Source: Flectonema sp. DT1601 (taxonomy: Eukaryota > Euglenozoa > Diplonemea > Diplonemida > Diplonemidae). From it: DNA of 64,000 bases. The stretch spans positions 62,001 through 126,000 of the forward strand of contig OZ025832.1 in assembly GCA_964019425.1 (NCBI GenBank), read 5' to 3'. How positions within the stretch are numbered: position 1 is the stretch's first letter; each line of letters opens with the position of its first letter. Positions 28,456-38,600 of this stretch are shown here, piece by piece. The position numbers were made by a program, and so were the translations under genes. The notes under the pieces are model-generated. The model did no database searches. It had not been told where the DNA came from and was given only the letters and a program-made list of their open reading frames with translations.

Positions 28456-29559
28456 CAATATTCGTGTTAAAAACCACTTGACATAATAGCAAACATAATA
28501 CCATGTTGTAACTTTGAAGAAAACTGGAAAATAAAAAGAGAGGGGGGGGAAAAAAAAATAAATAATGAAAATAAAAAAAAACCACTGCAGTTTTATTAAA
28601 AACGTAGGATTTTGTACCTGTCTGATGGTGCTTTTTTTTTTTTTTTTTTTTTTTTTCTTTTTCGTTTTTTTGTCATTGTGACTGCATTACCCAAATTAGG
28701 ATGCAAACATCAGCAGCGACACGTGTAGCATAAGAACTCTTCTAAAGCAACCAATCGAGACTTCGACAAAACTCAAAAAAAATCAAGAAAAAAAAAAGGA
28801 TAGCAACATCGTTTTTTTGTATTTTTTATTATTTTCTTTTTTTTTTAAATTCCCATCGTTTGAAGTAGAGGTTTTTTTTGTCTAGATTAACTTTTTTGTA
28901 TCGTGCTTGACATTTCTATAGTTTAGAAATAAGCAAAATCTAAGAATACGAAAAAACAGAAACGGAGATAGAAAAGAGAGAGAGAGAGAGAGAAAAGGGG
29001 GAAAGAAAAAAATAATAATAATTATTGTGTAGTTTGTTTCTAATAACTCAAAAACAGTAATGCAAATAAAAAAAAAAAGAGAGGAAGATGCAAAAACAAA
29101 TACTGTCAGCATCTTTTTTTTTTTTAAAAAGAACGGAAGCTAGGTCAGGGGAATATACTACACAAGTATAGTAAACAAAGAATTATATAAAACAGCAAAA
29201 AATAAAACCCCCCCCCCCCCCCCCCCCCTGCGAGGGTTTGTTTCAACATCACCAGCCATGACACATCGAGAGTAGACCACATACATCTCTTTTCCTCATT
29301 GGCTTTGTTTCTATGTGATAGTTTGCATCAAAACACTCGAAAAACAGTATTTTTAATGGAAATGGAGACTCATTGCGGGAGAGCAAATACAAACCCAGAA
29401 GAGTGAAATTGCATTCTCCGAATAAAACAGACAAAAGAGTGGCGAGAGAAACAATATGTAATAATAATAATAATAAGGAAAAACAGTATCAGCGTAACAG
29501 CAAAATTGCAGAGCAAAGAAAGCAAAAAAAATAAAGAACAATAATTAACCAATAGCATG
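28456..29559. other. Intergenic, low complexity with a 21-base C run
   Basis: Contains A and T runs, an AG microsatellite at about 28975-28993, and an uninterrupted C run at 29208-29228. No gene is credible; frames here are made of homopolymers. Confidence 0.55.
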
Positions 29560-29696
29560 GAGCTTTTGTTTCCATTTTTTGTCCGGGCCAGGCGACTTTG
29601 TCACCAAAAAGAGAAACAAATGAAATATCAACTTAATCTGAATAGTTTCTTTTTCTCCGACTATATACTATGTCGGTACAAAAAAAAAAAAAAAAG
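29560..29696 (+). repeat. SINE-like repeat, family A, diverged copy
   Basis: The 3' part at 29631-29695 reads CTTAATCTGAATAGTTTCT, then CTCCGAC...GTCGGTAC followed by an A run, matching the 63455-63607 copy. The hairpin loop is longer here (TATATACTAT). The upstream part (CAGGCGACTTTGTCACC...) is only a weak match, so the left limit is uncertain. Confidence 0.55.
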
Positions 29697-32031
29697 AAAA
29701 ATTTTAAAAAAGGCGTGGTGGCGAAAAAACATAAGTGAGAAGACATAATATTTTTTTTTTTTTTTTTTTTTTTTTCTGCAAAAAAAAAAAAAAATCGGGG
29801 GGAAAGATTTGATTAATTCTATCTTTGCGAAAAAGCTCACGGAGCACATTCGACGATTTCTTAATCATCTCAGGATTCTGACCTTCAATAAATAACTCCG
29901 AACAGAACAGTACCTTGTTACTTAACGAGTCTAAACAGACCACTAAGTACCTGTTAGATAGACACTCAAAGAGAATAGGATGTCTCTTCAGAGATCTCTA
30001 ACGGCAGTAATGATCAGACAGAATTGTTTTATTAGTTTCGACACTGGGTATTTTAGATTAAAAAAAAAAAAAAATCCGTAACCTCAATGTGATCAGATTA
30101 CTATCAGGGGGAGAAAACGGGTGGGGAAAAAAAAAAGTGATTTAAAAATTGATAGAAGTATAAATAATAATGTATAAGCAAAACGATACAAAAAAAAAAT
30201 AAATAAATAAATAAATAAAATGGGTAAGCCTCCAGATATAGCATCTGGGACTCAAAGGAAGATAGAAAAAGAAAAAGAATAGGAAAAACCCCTATTCCCC
30301 TAAAGTTTCCGAAACCGCCAACTCTATGCAAAAAAAGTGTCTTGTGAGTTGTGGTTAAAAAATCCGCTACCTGGAATCGAACTTGCCTTTTCCAGCCTTG
30401 AACATGGGCTTCATTAATCCCTGTTTCCATTGGTGCGGTACTTTTGAAGTCTTCTAGGAAGTGTTAATAATTCTCAGGAGGTATTCCACTGTTGTCGGAG
30501 AGAAGTTCTTGATCTTAAGGTTGTCTCTCACAATTACTTTTTCCTGTGAAACGTACCCACTGATTCTTACCAATATTTGGTTGCGAAATCAATAAAGTAC
30601 AGAAGTACAGAGAGTGACAAGTTCACAATGGGGAATACGGAGCTTTTCAGAGGTTACTCTGGACGTTCCGAGAAGTTTCCCCCTCCCAAAAAAAAAAAAA
30701 AAAAAAGAACCCTTCCTTTTGATAATATAACAAGACAGAAGTAGTAAGAATAAATAAAACACAAGTACAAGAATAATTATTGAATGAAAACATAAGAGAC
30801 CATGAATTAAGAGCTAGCCTATTCACAGCTGATTTAAAAAAAAAAAAAAAAAAAAAAAGGGCTATTCACCTCTACATGCTGTAATAACAAATACTTAAGA
30901 AGCCAACAATTAATGTGGGAATAGGCTTGGTACGTAACATAAACTCATCGTGGGAACACTAATTTGTTTTTTTTTTTTTTTTTTGTTTTTTGTTTTTTCC
31001 ACACCTTGATACAAAAATTTCAGTTAGGTATTCCGCAACGAGCTGTGATCTACCCCAGGTATACAGGTTCGTGTTGTTGTTTTTATCTTCACATAAAACA
31101 ACCGAAATACCCCATTAAAAAAATTATTAGAGAGAGAGGGAGGGAAGAAGTGTATATGAAAAAAGATGCGGGAAAGAAATCGTTGTTAGTTTGCTAGCAA
31201 AATACAGAACTGATGACTAGGGTAGCCCGCATCAGTAAGGACCCAATCGCGAAGATTGTAGTTTTATAGCTTCAGCTGGAAGTGATCGACTCCCAGCCTT
31301 GCTTAAAGGCTAACAGGTTGAAAACAACTAAAGAAAATAAAAGAGAAATGATCTGGTGAAAGATGAAAATAAAAAAATGAATAAAATTCATTCGTATTTG
31401 TATACAGCAATTTTTAAATATGACACATAACTCATTAAGGTCGTTGACGATTTTTTTTTTTTTTTTAAAATTTTTCCCCATCAGAGGTTTCGCTTTAAAA
31501 CAGTGCAACTTAAGAAGAAAAAAGAAGAGTAAACTGATACTGTGTATTATCAAGCTCTGGGTGGTAGAAATTAACAATCTAACCGTATAAAATCCAAATA
31601 AAAAAGACAAACGACAAGAGGTATAGAATTATACGAATTGTCCCTTTTGGGTTGCTAGAGTGACATATAATAAAACACAAAAAAAAAAAAATAATAATAA
31701 ATAATAATAAATAACCAATTCAAAATTGCTTTTGATTTATAGTTAATTGTAATCAGTCATTTTTAGATATCGTTTTTTAAAAAAAAAAAAAAAAAGTAAA
31801 TTTTGAAAAGAAAAAAAAATAGGAACAACACAAATAGATGATATGCTATAACACAAAAAAAATGTTGCTCAAACTAAGGGCTCAATACGTACCAAAAAAA
31901 AAAAAAAAAAAAAATGATGATAGTACGCAGAACTCCTCTGATAACAGCTTTGTATAGCTATTTTGAGAATAATGTATAAAATACTGTCCAGACCGACGGG
32001 AGTAAATAACCTAAATGAACCAAAATCAACC
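29697..32031. other. Intergenic, repeat-rich
   Basis: Homopolymer runs throughout, an AAAT microsatellite at about 30198-30220, and a B-box-like string on the minus strand near 30370-30382 followed by a T run. Minus-strand frames at 30104-30430 and 31272-31610 have no coding look. I see no gene. Confidence 0.5.
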
Positions 32032-32595
32032 TCAGATAGCAGACTTACAGAGAGGACAGAAGCTGTTGTATTCCGAAAACCATTTCTCTGCACAGCAATG
32101 ATGGAACATATGACCACATGGAAGCTCACAAAGAGTAACAGGAGATGTGTATTGACAGAGGCATATTAAACATTCAGAGTTCAGAGAAGGGAGAGATTCG
32201 GTTGTTGGAAAATCAATCTTCTTGAGTTTATCGATCGAAGACTGGGATGCGCTTCGATCAATTGAATTGTCTAATTGAAGAAGGATTTCATAATCACACG
32301 GACTGAAGTTATCAGTCAATGAAAGTCTGATTTCCAATGGAACGTTTGGGTCGCTGAGATCGATCCCACTCTTCCCATTCTTCGAAACGTATTCCTTCAC
32401 TTTCTGTCTTAGTACTCTTCCCTCACTACTTTCTTTACTTCTGTCTCTTCTTTTTGAAGACTTGCTTTCTGATGTTCTTATTTTCGGAGATCCAACGTCA
32501 TCTTTTTTCATCTCTTTTTGCGCAGCAGCTCTCTTTTCACGGCATTCTCTAGCGCGTTGTCTCAAGTTGCTTAACTTTGTGATAAGAGATGACAT
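32032..32595 (-). CDS. RING-H2 finger protein, probable E3 ubiquitin ligase
   Basis: From the ATG at 32595 the protein has 187 residues; the frame extends five codons further from a TTG. The N-terminal half is basic and helical (RQRARECREKRAAAQKE), then Ser/Lys-rich. The C-terminal RING (about residues 141-186) has the ligands CLIC, PCGHMFHHCC and CPLC with a Trp after helix 1 (EKWF), the RING-H2 pattern that recruits ubiquitin-charged E2 enzymes. There is no membrane segment. The substrate and location are unknown. Confidence 0.85.
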   Translation of the reverse strand: MSSLITKLSNLRQRARECREKRAAAQKEMKKDDVGSPKIRTSESKSSKRRDRSKESSEGRVLRQKVKEYVSKNGKSGIDLSDPNVPLEIRLSLTDNFSPCDYEILLQLDNSIDRSASQSSIDKLKKIDFPTTESLPSLNSECLICLCQYTSPVTLCELPCGHMFHHCCAEKWFSEYNSFCPLCKSAI

Positions 32596-32913
32596 GTTGG
32601 TAGTAGACAAAAGCTGAGAAAAAAAATTATAATGTTGATGATCTACTCCAAAAGGATCAAAAAGTATATAACCCCGACTGCAAATAATTGAGAAATAAAC
32701 TGGACAACAGTAGTTAATTCAAAATTACTTTCCAACCCCCGCCCCGAATTTTTTTTAAAAGAAAACAAAAAAAAAAAAAAAAAAAAAGAATATTCTTCCT
32801 CCTGCTATGATACAACAATAATAAGAGACCAGTCAGCATGTATGCTGCTTAATCAGAAAAATTGATCGAAAAAAAAGGAAAATAAGGTTAATTTTATATT
32901 TAGTTGAACGAAG

Positions 32914-32952
32914 ACTTCTCCGACTACGTCGGTACAAAAAAAAAAAAAAAAA
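32914..32952 (+). repeat. SINE-like repeat, family A, 3' fragment
   Basis: Reads CTTCTCCGAC-TAC-GTCGGTAC followed by an A run, the same hairpin-plus-tail end as the 63.5 kb copy. The 5-base stem is intact and the loop differs. The upstream sequence does not align well. Confidence 0.55.
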
Positions 32953-33544
32953 CTTATTTTTTATATTTATATAATGTCGAACCTCAATGGTGAACATCTT
33001 GCAGAGAGAGGATGATTTTTTTTTTTTTTTTTTCTTTAAGGTTTTTCAATAATAATAGAGCGAGAAACAAAAAAAAAAAAAAAAAAACGTTTTATTTCTT
33101 CATTTTAAGACGTGTGATCGACTACTGAAAATAGAGCCCCCAACCAAGGGGGAAACAACTGATGTGTACAAATCCGCTTGTCGGCTACACGTCAGTACCT
33201 AGAAGAAAGGAAGAGGGGAAAAAAAAAAAAAAAAAAAAAGTAGATTTCGAAATTTAGACAAAGCTGAAAATGAATCGCCTGTTTTAGATAAAATACGCTG
33301 TACAATTCTTTTTTTTTTTTTTTTTTTTTTTTTTTTCGTTCAATTCATTTTTACTCCTCAAAAAAAATGACTGAAATTATTATATCAGTAAAAACTCGGA
33401 AGAGTTGACAACCACAAAGATTTAAATAAAATAATAATTGATAAAAAAAACAGAAATAACATAAAGACGGAAGTCTCATTGCTGTTTTTTTTTTTTTTTT
33501 TTTTCCCCTGCGGCAGACACTACAACTAAAGAAAACCTAACAAA

Positions 33545-33612
33545 AAAATATTTTGTTCGTGCGCAACCGGTACAAAAGGTTAGTTACGCTGCACAATTCT
33601 CTTTCTAAGACT
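33545..33612 (-). repeat. Dispersed repeat, family B
   Basis: Read on the minus strand, it gives AGAAAGAGAATTGTGCAGCGTAACTA, a variable middle, then TACCGGTTGCGCAC and AACAAAA. The plus strand at about 15057-15128, just left of the DIRS-type element's first frame, carries the same blocks. A shorter echo (TACGCTGTACAATTCT, opposite strand) is at 33292-33307. It may be terminal sequence of the DIRS-type family. Confidence 0.6.
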
Positions 33613-33652
33613 GAAATAAATACAAATGGAAAGTAGTAATGATTTTTATGCA

Positions 33653-34306
33653 TTACAACCTAGGGAGAGTCATGTACAGAATTTCATCAAGACTTGTTCT
33701 GCCGTAACTAAATCCACCGTTAGGTTTGATACTCCTAGCGAATTTCTGTGCAGAAATAAGATAGTCTTGTTGTTCGAATAGCCACAGTGATCTGCAGATC
33801 TTAGCGAGACGGACATCCCAACTAGTCCAGCCCATTCCTTGTTCAGGAGGATCGATCTTCTTCGATGCGTTGATGTCCCATCCCCAAGCTGCAAAGACAA
33901 TCTCAACAGCTTCTCTATAGTTCTTTATGTAGTCTTTGTCAGCTTGTAGTTCCTTTACATCATCCGCATAGACATTGTATTCAGACTGAGATCCATCATC
34001 AATTGGAAACATCCACCAATCATAGTGTCCAGAGTGAACACTTCCCCATTGACGTTTTTCTCTCATATCTCTAAACGTGTTTAAACCATATGATCGTTGT
34101 CCTCCCATTTGCATTTGTTTCATCTCTTGAATGCTTGCTCTTGCTCTGTTCCGATTGGACCCTCTCGAACAAAAGAATGCTTTTCGTACTGCAACTTCCT
34201 TAGTCATGGTGTCTGCACAGGTTTGATCTGATAGAGAATATGCAAGTAGTAGTGGAAGTAGTAATGTACTAATAATCATAATCAATATCACAGTCTGGGT
34301 ACACAT
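33653..34306 (-). CDS. Secreted or ER protein, unknown, faintly OGFr-like
   Basis: Single exon, 217 residues. Residues 1-23 form a clear signal peptide or anchor (MIISTLLLPLLLAYS). The mature part has a conserved-looking core with HYDWWMFPIDD, a YREAVEIVFAAWGWD helix and WDVRLAKICRSLWL. The H-x-WxFPI...S pattern followed by a helix and R-x-x-K recalls the N-terminal domain of opioid growth factor receptor-like proteins, but I hold this loosely. The 3' neighbour upstream is a second signal-anchor gene at 34695. Function unknown. Confidence 0.6.
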   Translation of the reverse strand: MCTQTVILIMIISTLLLPLLLAYSLSDQTCADTMTKEVAVRKAFFCSRGSNRNRARASIQEMKQMQMGGQRSYGLNTFRDMREKRQWGSVHSGHYDWWMFPIDDGSQSEYNVYADDVKELQADKDYIKNYREAVEIVFAAWGWDINASKKIDPPEQGMGWTSWDVRLAKICRSLWLFEQQDYLISAQKFARSIKPNGGFSYGRTSLDEILYMTLPRL

Positions 34307-34384
34307 AACCCGTTTAACCTATCTGGAGGGTGGGGTAAACTATGTGATTAGGTTTATACATATAATCTCTGTAAAAAAGAACTA

Positions 34385-34770
34385 CACGATACAGCGACTA
34401 ATAATGTTAACATTACAGGATATCACTCCGTAAATGACGAACATAACTCCACATTACAATCAATGTTTCTGGAGAAACTTACCTAACCCTACGGGTCGTA
34501 GTATTTCATCAAGCGAATAACTCAATTAGGCTACCTAGTATGATCAGGAGTGTCGGCTTCATCAATCATATCGAGGTACACTCTCTTCCAATTAGTAGTA
34601 TCAAAGCTCACGATACAGCGACTAATAATGTTAATTTACAGGCTATCATTCTGTAAATGACGAACGTAGTTTTCCATTCAAGTGAATAACTAAATTAAAT
34701 ATGATCAGGGTCGTCAGTAGTGTCGGCTTCATCAATCATATCGAGGTACACTTTCTTCCAATCAGGATCC
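34385..34770. repeat. Tandem duplication, period 224, copying the 3' end of a gene
   Basis: The block from 34385 and the block from 34609 both open with CACGATACAGCGACTAATAATGTTAA, continue with TACAGG.TATCA..C.GTAAATGACGAAC, and end with GTGTCGGCTTCATCAATCATATCGAGGTACACT.TCTTCCAAT. The right copy contains the last codons of the gene at 34695-35396. The left copy still reads on the minus strand as WK(R)VYLDMIDEADT...D and then a stop, with a Lys to Arg change. Confidence 0.85.
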
Positions 34771-35396
34771 TTAACTACCGAGAGAATGTATTTCACTGCA
34801 GTTTCCAATCCAATTTTTCGAGTTCGTCTCTCAGTAGCAGGAATAGAACGTAGCTTATTGCAGTGATAAGTAACATTATGAAGAATGACATCATTCGTAT
34901 ACTTCGTTAGATCAAAATGAGACTCGAATGCCGCAGCGTTATATTCCTCATTGGTATCAGGGTATGATGATAAGATTTCTCTATTGCTGGATAGGTGGTC
35001 TGGATCAGGTGGAGCAGGTGTTCGAAATATTGGAAAAACTGAAAATCGTCTTCCGTTTATCTCATCTTTTGATGCAGTGTCGGTATTGTCCAACCAATCA
35101 CACTCTATTTTATGAGCAGTCGGTTCATTATTCGATTTGACATCTGTTTTTTTTAATTCTTTTTTCTTATCAGCAGCTTCAGCTAATCGTTTCTTAGATA
35201 TCCGTTCTTGTTCTAATTTTTCTTTTTCAGTTGCTGTTGTATTCTTTTGTTGTCGGACTATGGGTGTTGGTTTTTTTGAATTATTATTTGCTGCTGCTCC
35301 AGCTGTAACAACCAGACTCGCGCTCACGGATACCAATACTGAAATGAACCGAACTCTGGCTGCTTCTTTTGATTTTGCTTTTATAGTGGTGGTCAT
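34695..35396 (-). CDS. Signal-anchor protein with charged stalk, unknown function
   Basis: Single exon, 233 residues. About residues 16-36 are hydrophobic (FISVLVSVSASLVVTAGAA) after a basic start, so a signal peptide or type II anchor is likely. Residues about 40-90 are Lys/Glu/Gln-rich and probably helical or disordered (KLEQERISKKRLAEAADKKK). The C-terminal half has no recognised domain. It ends in an acidic tail (DMIDEADTTDDPDHI), and this tail with its 3' flank is duplicated just downstream. Confidence 0.55.
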   Translation of the reverse strand: MTTTIKAKSKEAARVRFISVLVSVSASLVVTAGAAANNNSKKPTPIVRQQKNTTATEKEKLEQERISKKRLAEAADKKKELKKTDVKSNNEPTAHKIECDWLDNTDTASKDEINGRRFSVFPIFRTPAPPDPDHLSSNREILSSYPDTNEEYNAAAFESHFDLTKYTNDVILHNVTYHCNKLRSIPATERRTRKIGLETAVKYILSVVKDPDWKKVYLDMIDEADTTDDPDHI

Positions 35397-35697
35397 TGTT
35401 TAGTTTATTTGATGATACCCACACTGAAGACAAAAGGTTAAACAGTAACAAAAAAATAACTTTTTTTTGAAGAAAAAATAATTTCTTGTAGTGTGTTTTT
35501 TTTTTTTTTTTTTTTTTTTTTCAAAGAAGGTAGCAGCACATTCTCAGAAGAAAAAAAAAAAAAATATATATAAAATAAATACAAAAATACTTTTTTATAA
35601 TAAAAACTGTTAAAACAAAAAAAGGAACAAAACGGAAGCCGCCAATAAGCAAGTGAGTCGAATAACTCAAACAAAAGTAAAAATACTTTGTTAAAAA

Positions 35698-38600
35698 CTA
35701 CTTCAAAGTGAACATCAATTTCGCAATGTGAGGAACTCTCTCAGCAGCTCCTATGACTGGATAGTAGCAAAGGGTTTTTGGAACATTCTGTTTGGTAGTT
35801 TGTTTGTTTTTATTACTGTTTTTTTTTTGAAAAAAAAAAAAAAAAAAAAAAAAATTAACAAACCTTTCTACATGAGAACAAACTAACAGGTGATTCCTCT
35901 TGAGTGACAGAACAGATTCCTGTGGCAAGAATCTCCAACCCAACCATCAAATCAAGGATTTCTTTAAGAGAATGAATCGAGAATAGCGGCATTGTTAACG
36001 AAACCATCGCAAGAGTACATCCAGGCTTGTCGTGAGTAAAGTCAAATATACTGACAATACACCAATTTAATCTCTCTTGTGAAATATCACCATTGCTGTC
36101 TAAGAATATAGACATAAGACGCGATACTGTTGTTGCTGTGTGACTGCCTTTTGATGCCTCTCCAAGATCATAGTCAGTTCGGTAGTCACCCTTCTTACGA
36201 ACTGAATTCAGTCTCCAAGAAGCGGAGTTGATCGCTTTTGAGAATATTTTATTATCTTTTTGAATTGGATATTTTAAAGTTACGATATCTGGGATCTTAA
36301 TTCCATCTAAGTGAGAACTGATGTGTGTGATTGCGATCACTGCAGCGTATGCGGCTTGAATAAGTTCACTTTGGTAAACCTGTTTTCATTATTTTTTTTT
36401 TTCATATTTTTTTCATCAAAAAAAAATAAATAAATAAATAAATAAAACTTTCAATAACACTTACCTGAGCAACCACAAGTGGTATCAAAACACTGACTAC
36501 AGAAATGCCAGCTATAGTAGCAGATTGCGCGGCATCTCTCTGGTGACGTAAATCCATATTTTGCGTTACAGCAGTTATAGGGAAAAAGCAACATGTTCCA
36601 ACTGACTTTGGCATATAAACAGCGAACATAGGACCCGGAATCATAGTGATTACACCAACGCTTCCCAACATCGACAGCAGAGGTGTGGTTAATACACCCG
36701 CTGCAGTGATCAGCATTTGCTCTTTGTCTGTTTTTTTTTTTGTTAATTTTTTTTTTGTTGACAATTTTTTTTTTTTTTTGTTAAAAATACACACCCGAAG
36801 GCAACTTATACCACTCCGTGTAAGCCCTGCGAACCCAAGCAATAATGTCGGATGCTTTGAACCCCGTGAACTGAGGAGATTGCTGTTGTAGAAGTCTGCT
36901 GATATAATTAGCAGCAGTAAGAAAGAAGTAATCAACTTTGTTAGAAGCAAGCTCTTCAGTAGAAAGCAATTGTTCTAAGAATGGATAATAAATACAAAGA
37001 ACTTCACGTGTTGAAATTAGATATTTTAACAAAGCTGGTGGGTTTTCAAGATGCTCTGCCAATGACTCAACGATGTCTGACATCATAAGCTCTTTTATAA
37101 ATAAATGAAATGGCTCTATTGGAGTGTATGTTCGAATACTTGGACAGGAGTTGTTAACATCGCTGATCAATTCCTCTTCGTCAGAACCATCCAAATCTTC
37201 CATTTGTAAAATTTCGAGTAAGTCAATATTTCTGTCAGTCGCCTCTGTCAATAAAGACTCATGTCTGTCTTTGTTAAAGTAACCTAATCCTCCAGTTAAG
37301 TCATCTTTAAGGCATCCATGAGTCTTTATCTGATCTCGTGTGATTTCTTTGTCTTGTTGTTCAATATTTTCGTTGGCTTTGGAACAGGTGTTGTATGTTT
37401 TACAGAGATCTAAGAATAGACCCGAGACAGGTATTTTTGATGTGTTTTCATAGCGATCGTCTTCAAAAGGATCTTGAGAATCGATTTTAGTACATCTGAT
37501 CCCATCTTGGAGATAGAAGACGTCCTGTGTGTGTGTTGTGTGAGTTGGTAATTTTATATAAGTGTTAGTCATTTAAGAGAAAATGTTAATAGCATACTTG
37601 TTTACGCCCTCTCTTAGAACCCGTTAATCCCGATACGAATGATCCTAATGTGAGTCTTTGTTTTGATCCAGAAACCATTCGTTTTGGTAATCTCCAAATA
37701 CCCTCCGGATGAAGGCTTAGTTTATTACTCGAATATTGTTCAGCGATATGAGCCATGTGACCTCCCTCTAGCACTTCATGTGGATAAAACACTTTGTTAG
37801 TTCCAATGTATTGTTGCATTGCCCAAATCTCTTGGTAGTGATGAAGTCCTTTCTTTCTTGGAAATAAACATTCTTCAGCCGATGCTGTGAATTGAAATCT
37901 TCTTTTCTCATTTCCAACTTCATTTCGAACCTGTTTTAGAAGGTTACGTCCTTCTCCTCTTGACCTTCCTTGCATGTGCATTAAAACTTTTTTTAATACA
38001 TTTCCGTCATATGGTAGTAGAATTGCTTTGGCAGTATCAACATCGTATTCGATATCTGGACAAAGGTTAACAACTTTAACAGCTTCCATTGCTGCAAGTT
38101 CGACTGGATGCATTTCTCGTTGATCATCGCGGAGTTTTTTATAATCATTATTTGGAACGTCTTTATGAGATATGATTGAATACCTCGTCTTGAAATCTGA
38201 CATCTTAGTAGGAAGGGTGAGGTATCCTCTGTGAAACACAGGAAGATATACTTCAGAAATGAACTCCCGAAGTCCTCTACTCAAATGGTGACCAGATTGG
38301 AAGTTATATTCCCTTGCCATGGTGGCTCGTTGTAGTAGATGTGAGATGTAGGGTTTTTCCAGTAGTCGACACCATCTCCTGGTGAATGATGATTCAGTTT
38401 CCCCGAGGAGGTGGCAGACAGTTCCCAATCTCTTATTGTCTTTTAGTACTTTGATGACATCGAAATTACGATATTTTGTATTCACATTCCCAAGTCCTAC
38501 GTGAAATATTGTATACATCCATTGGACTTGTTGTTCAGCAGAAGTCCATCCGGCAATTTTCTTCCTCGCGAGTTCTTCAACTTCGTCAGAGATCTTCTTC

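Larger units (their letters stand above)
32596..33652. other. Intergenic with repeat fragments
   Basis: Holds a 3' fragment of repeat family A at about 32914-32952 (CTTCTCCGACTACGTCGGTAC then an A run), long A/T runs at 32769-32787, 33015-33033, 33218-33239, 33308-33336 and 33485-33504, and family B sequence at 33285-33305 and 33545-33612. No gene is seen. Confidence 0.55.
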
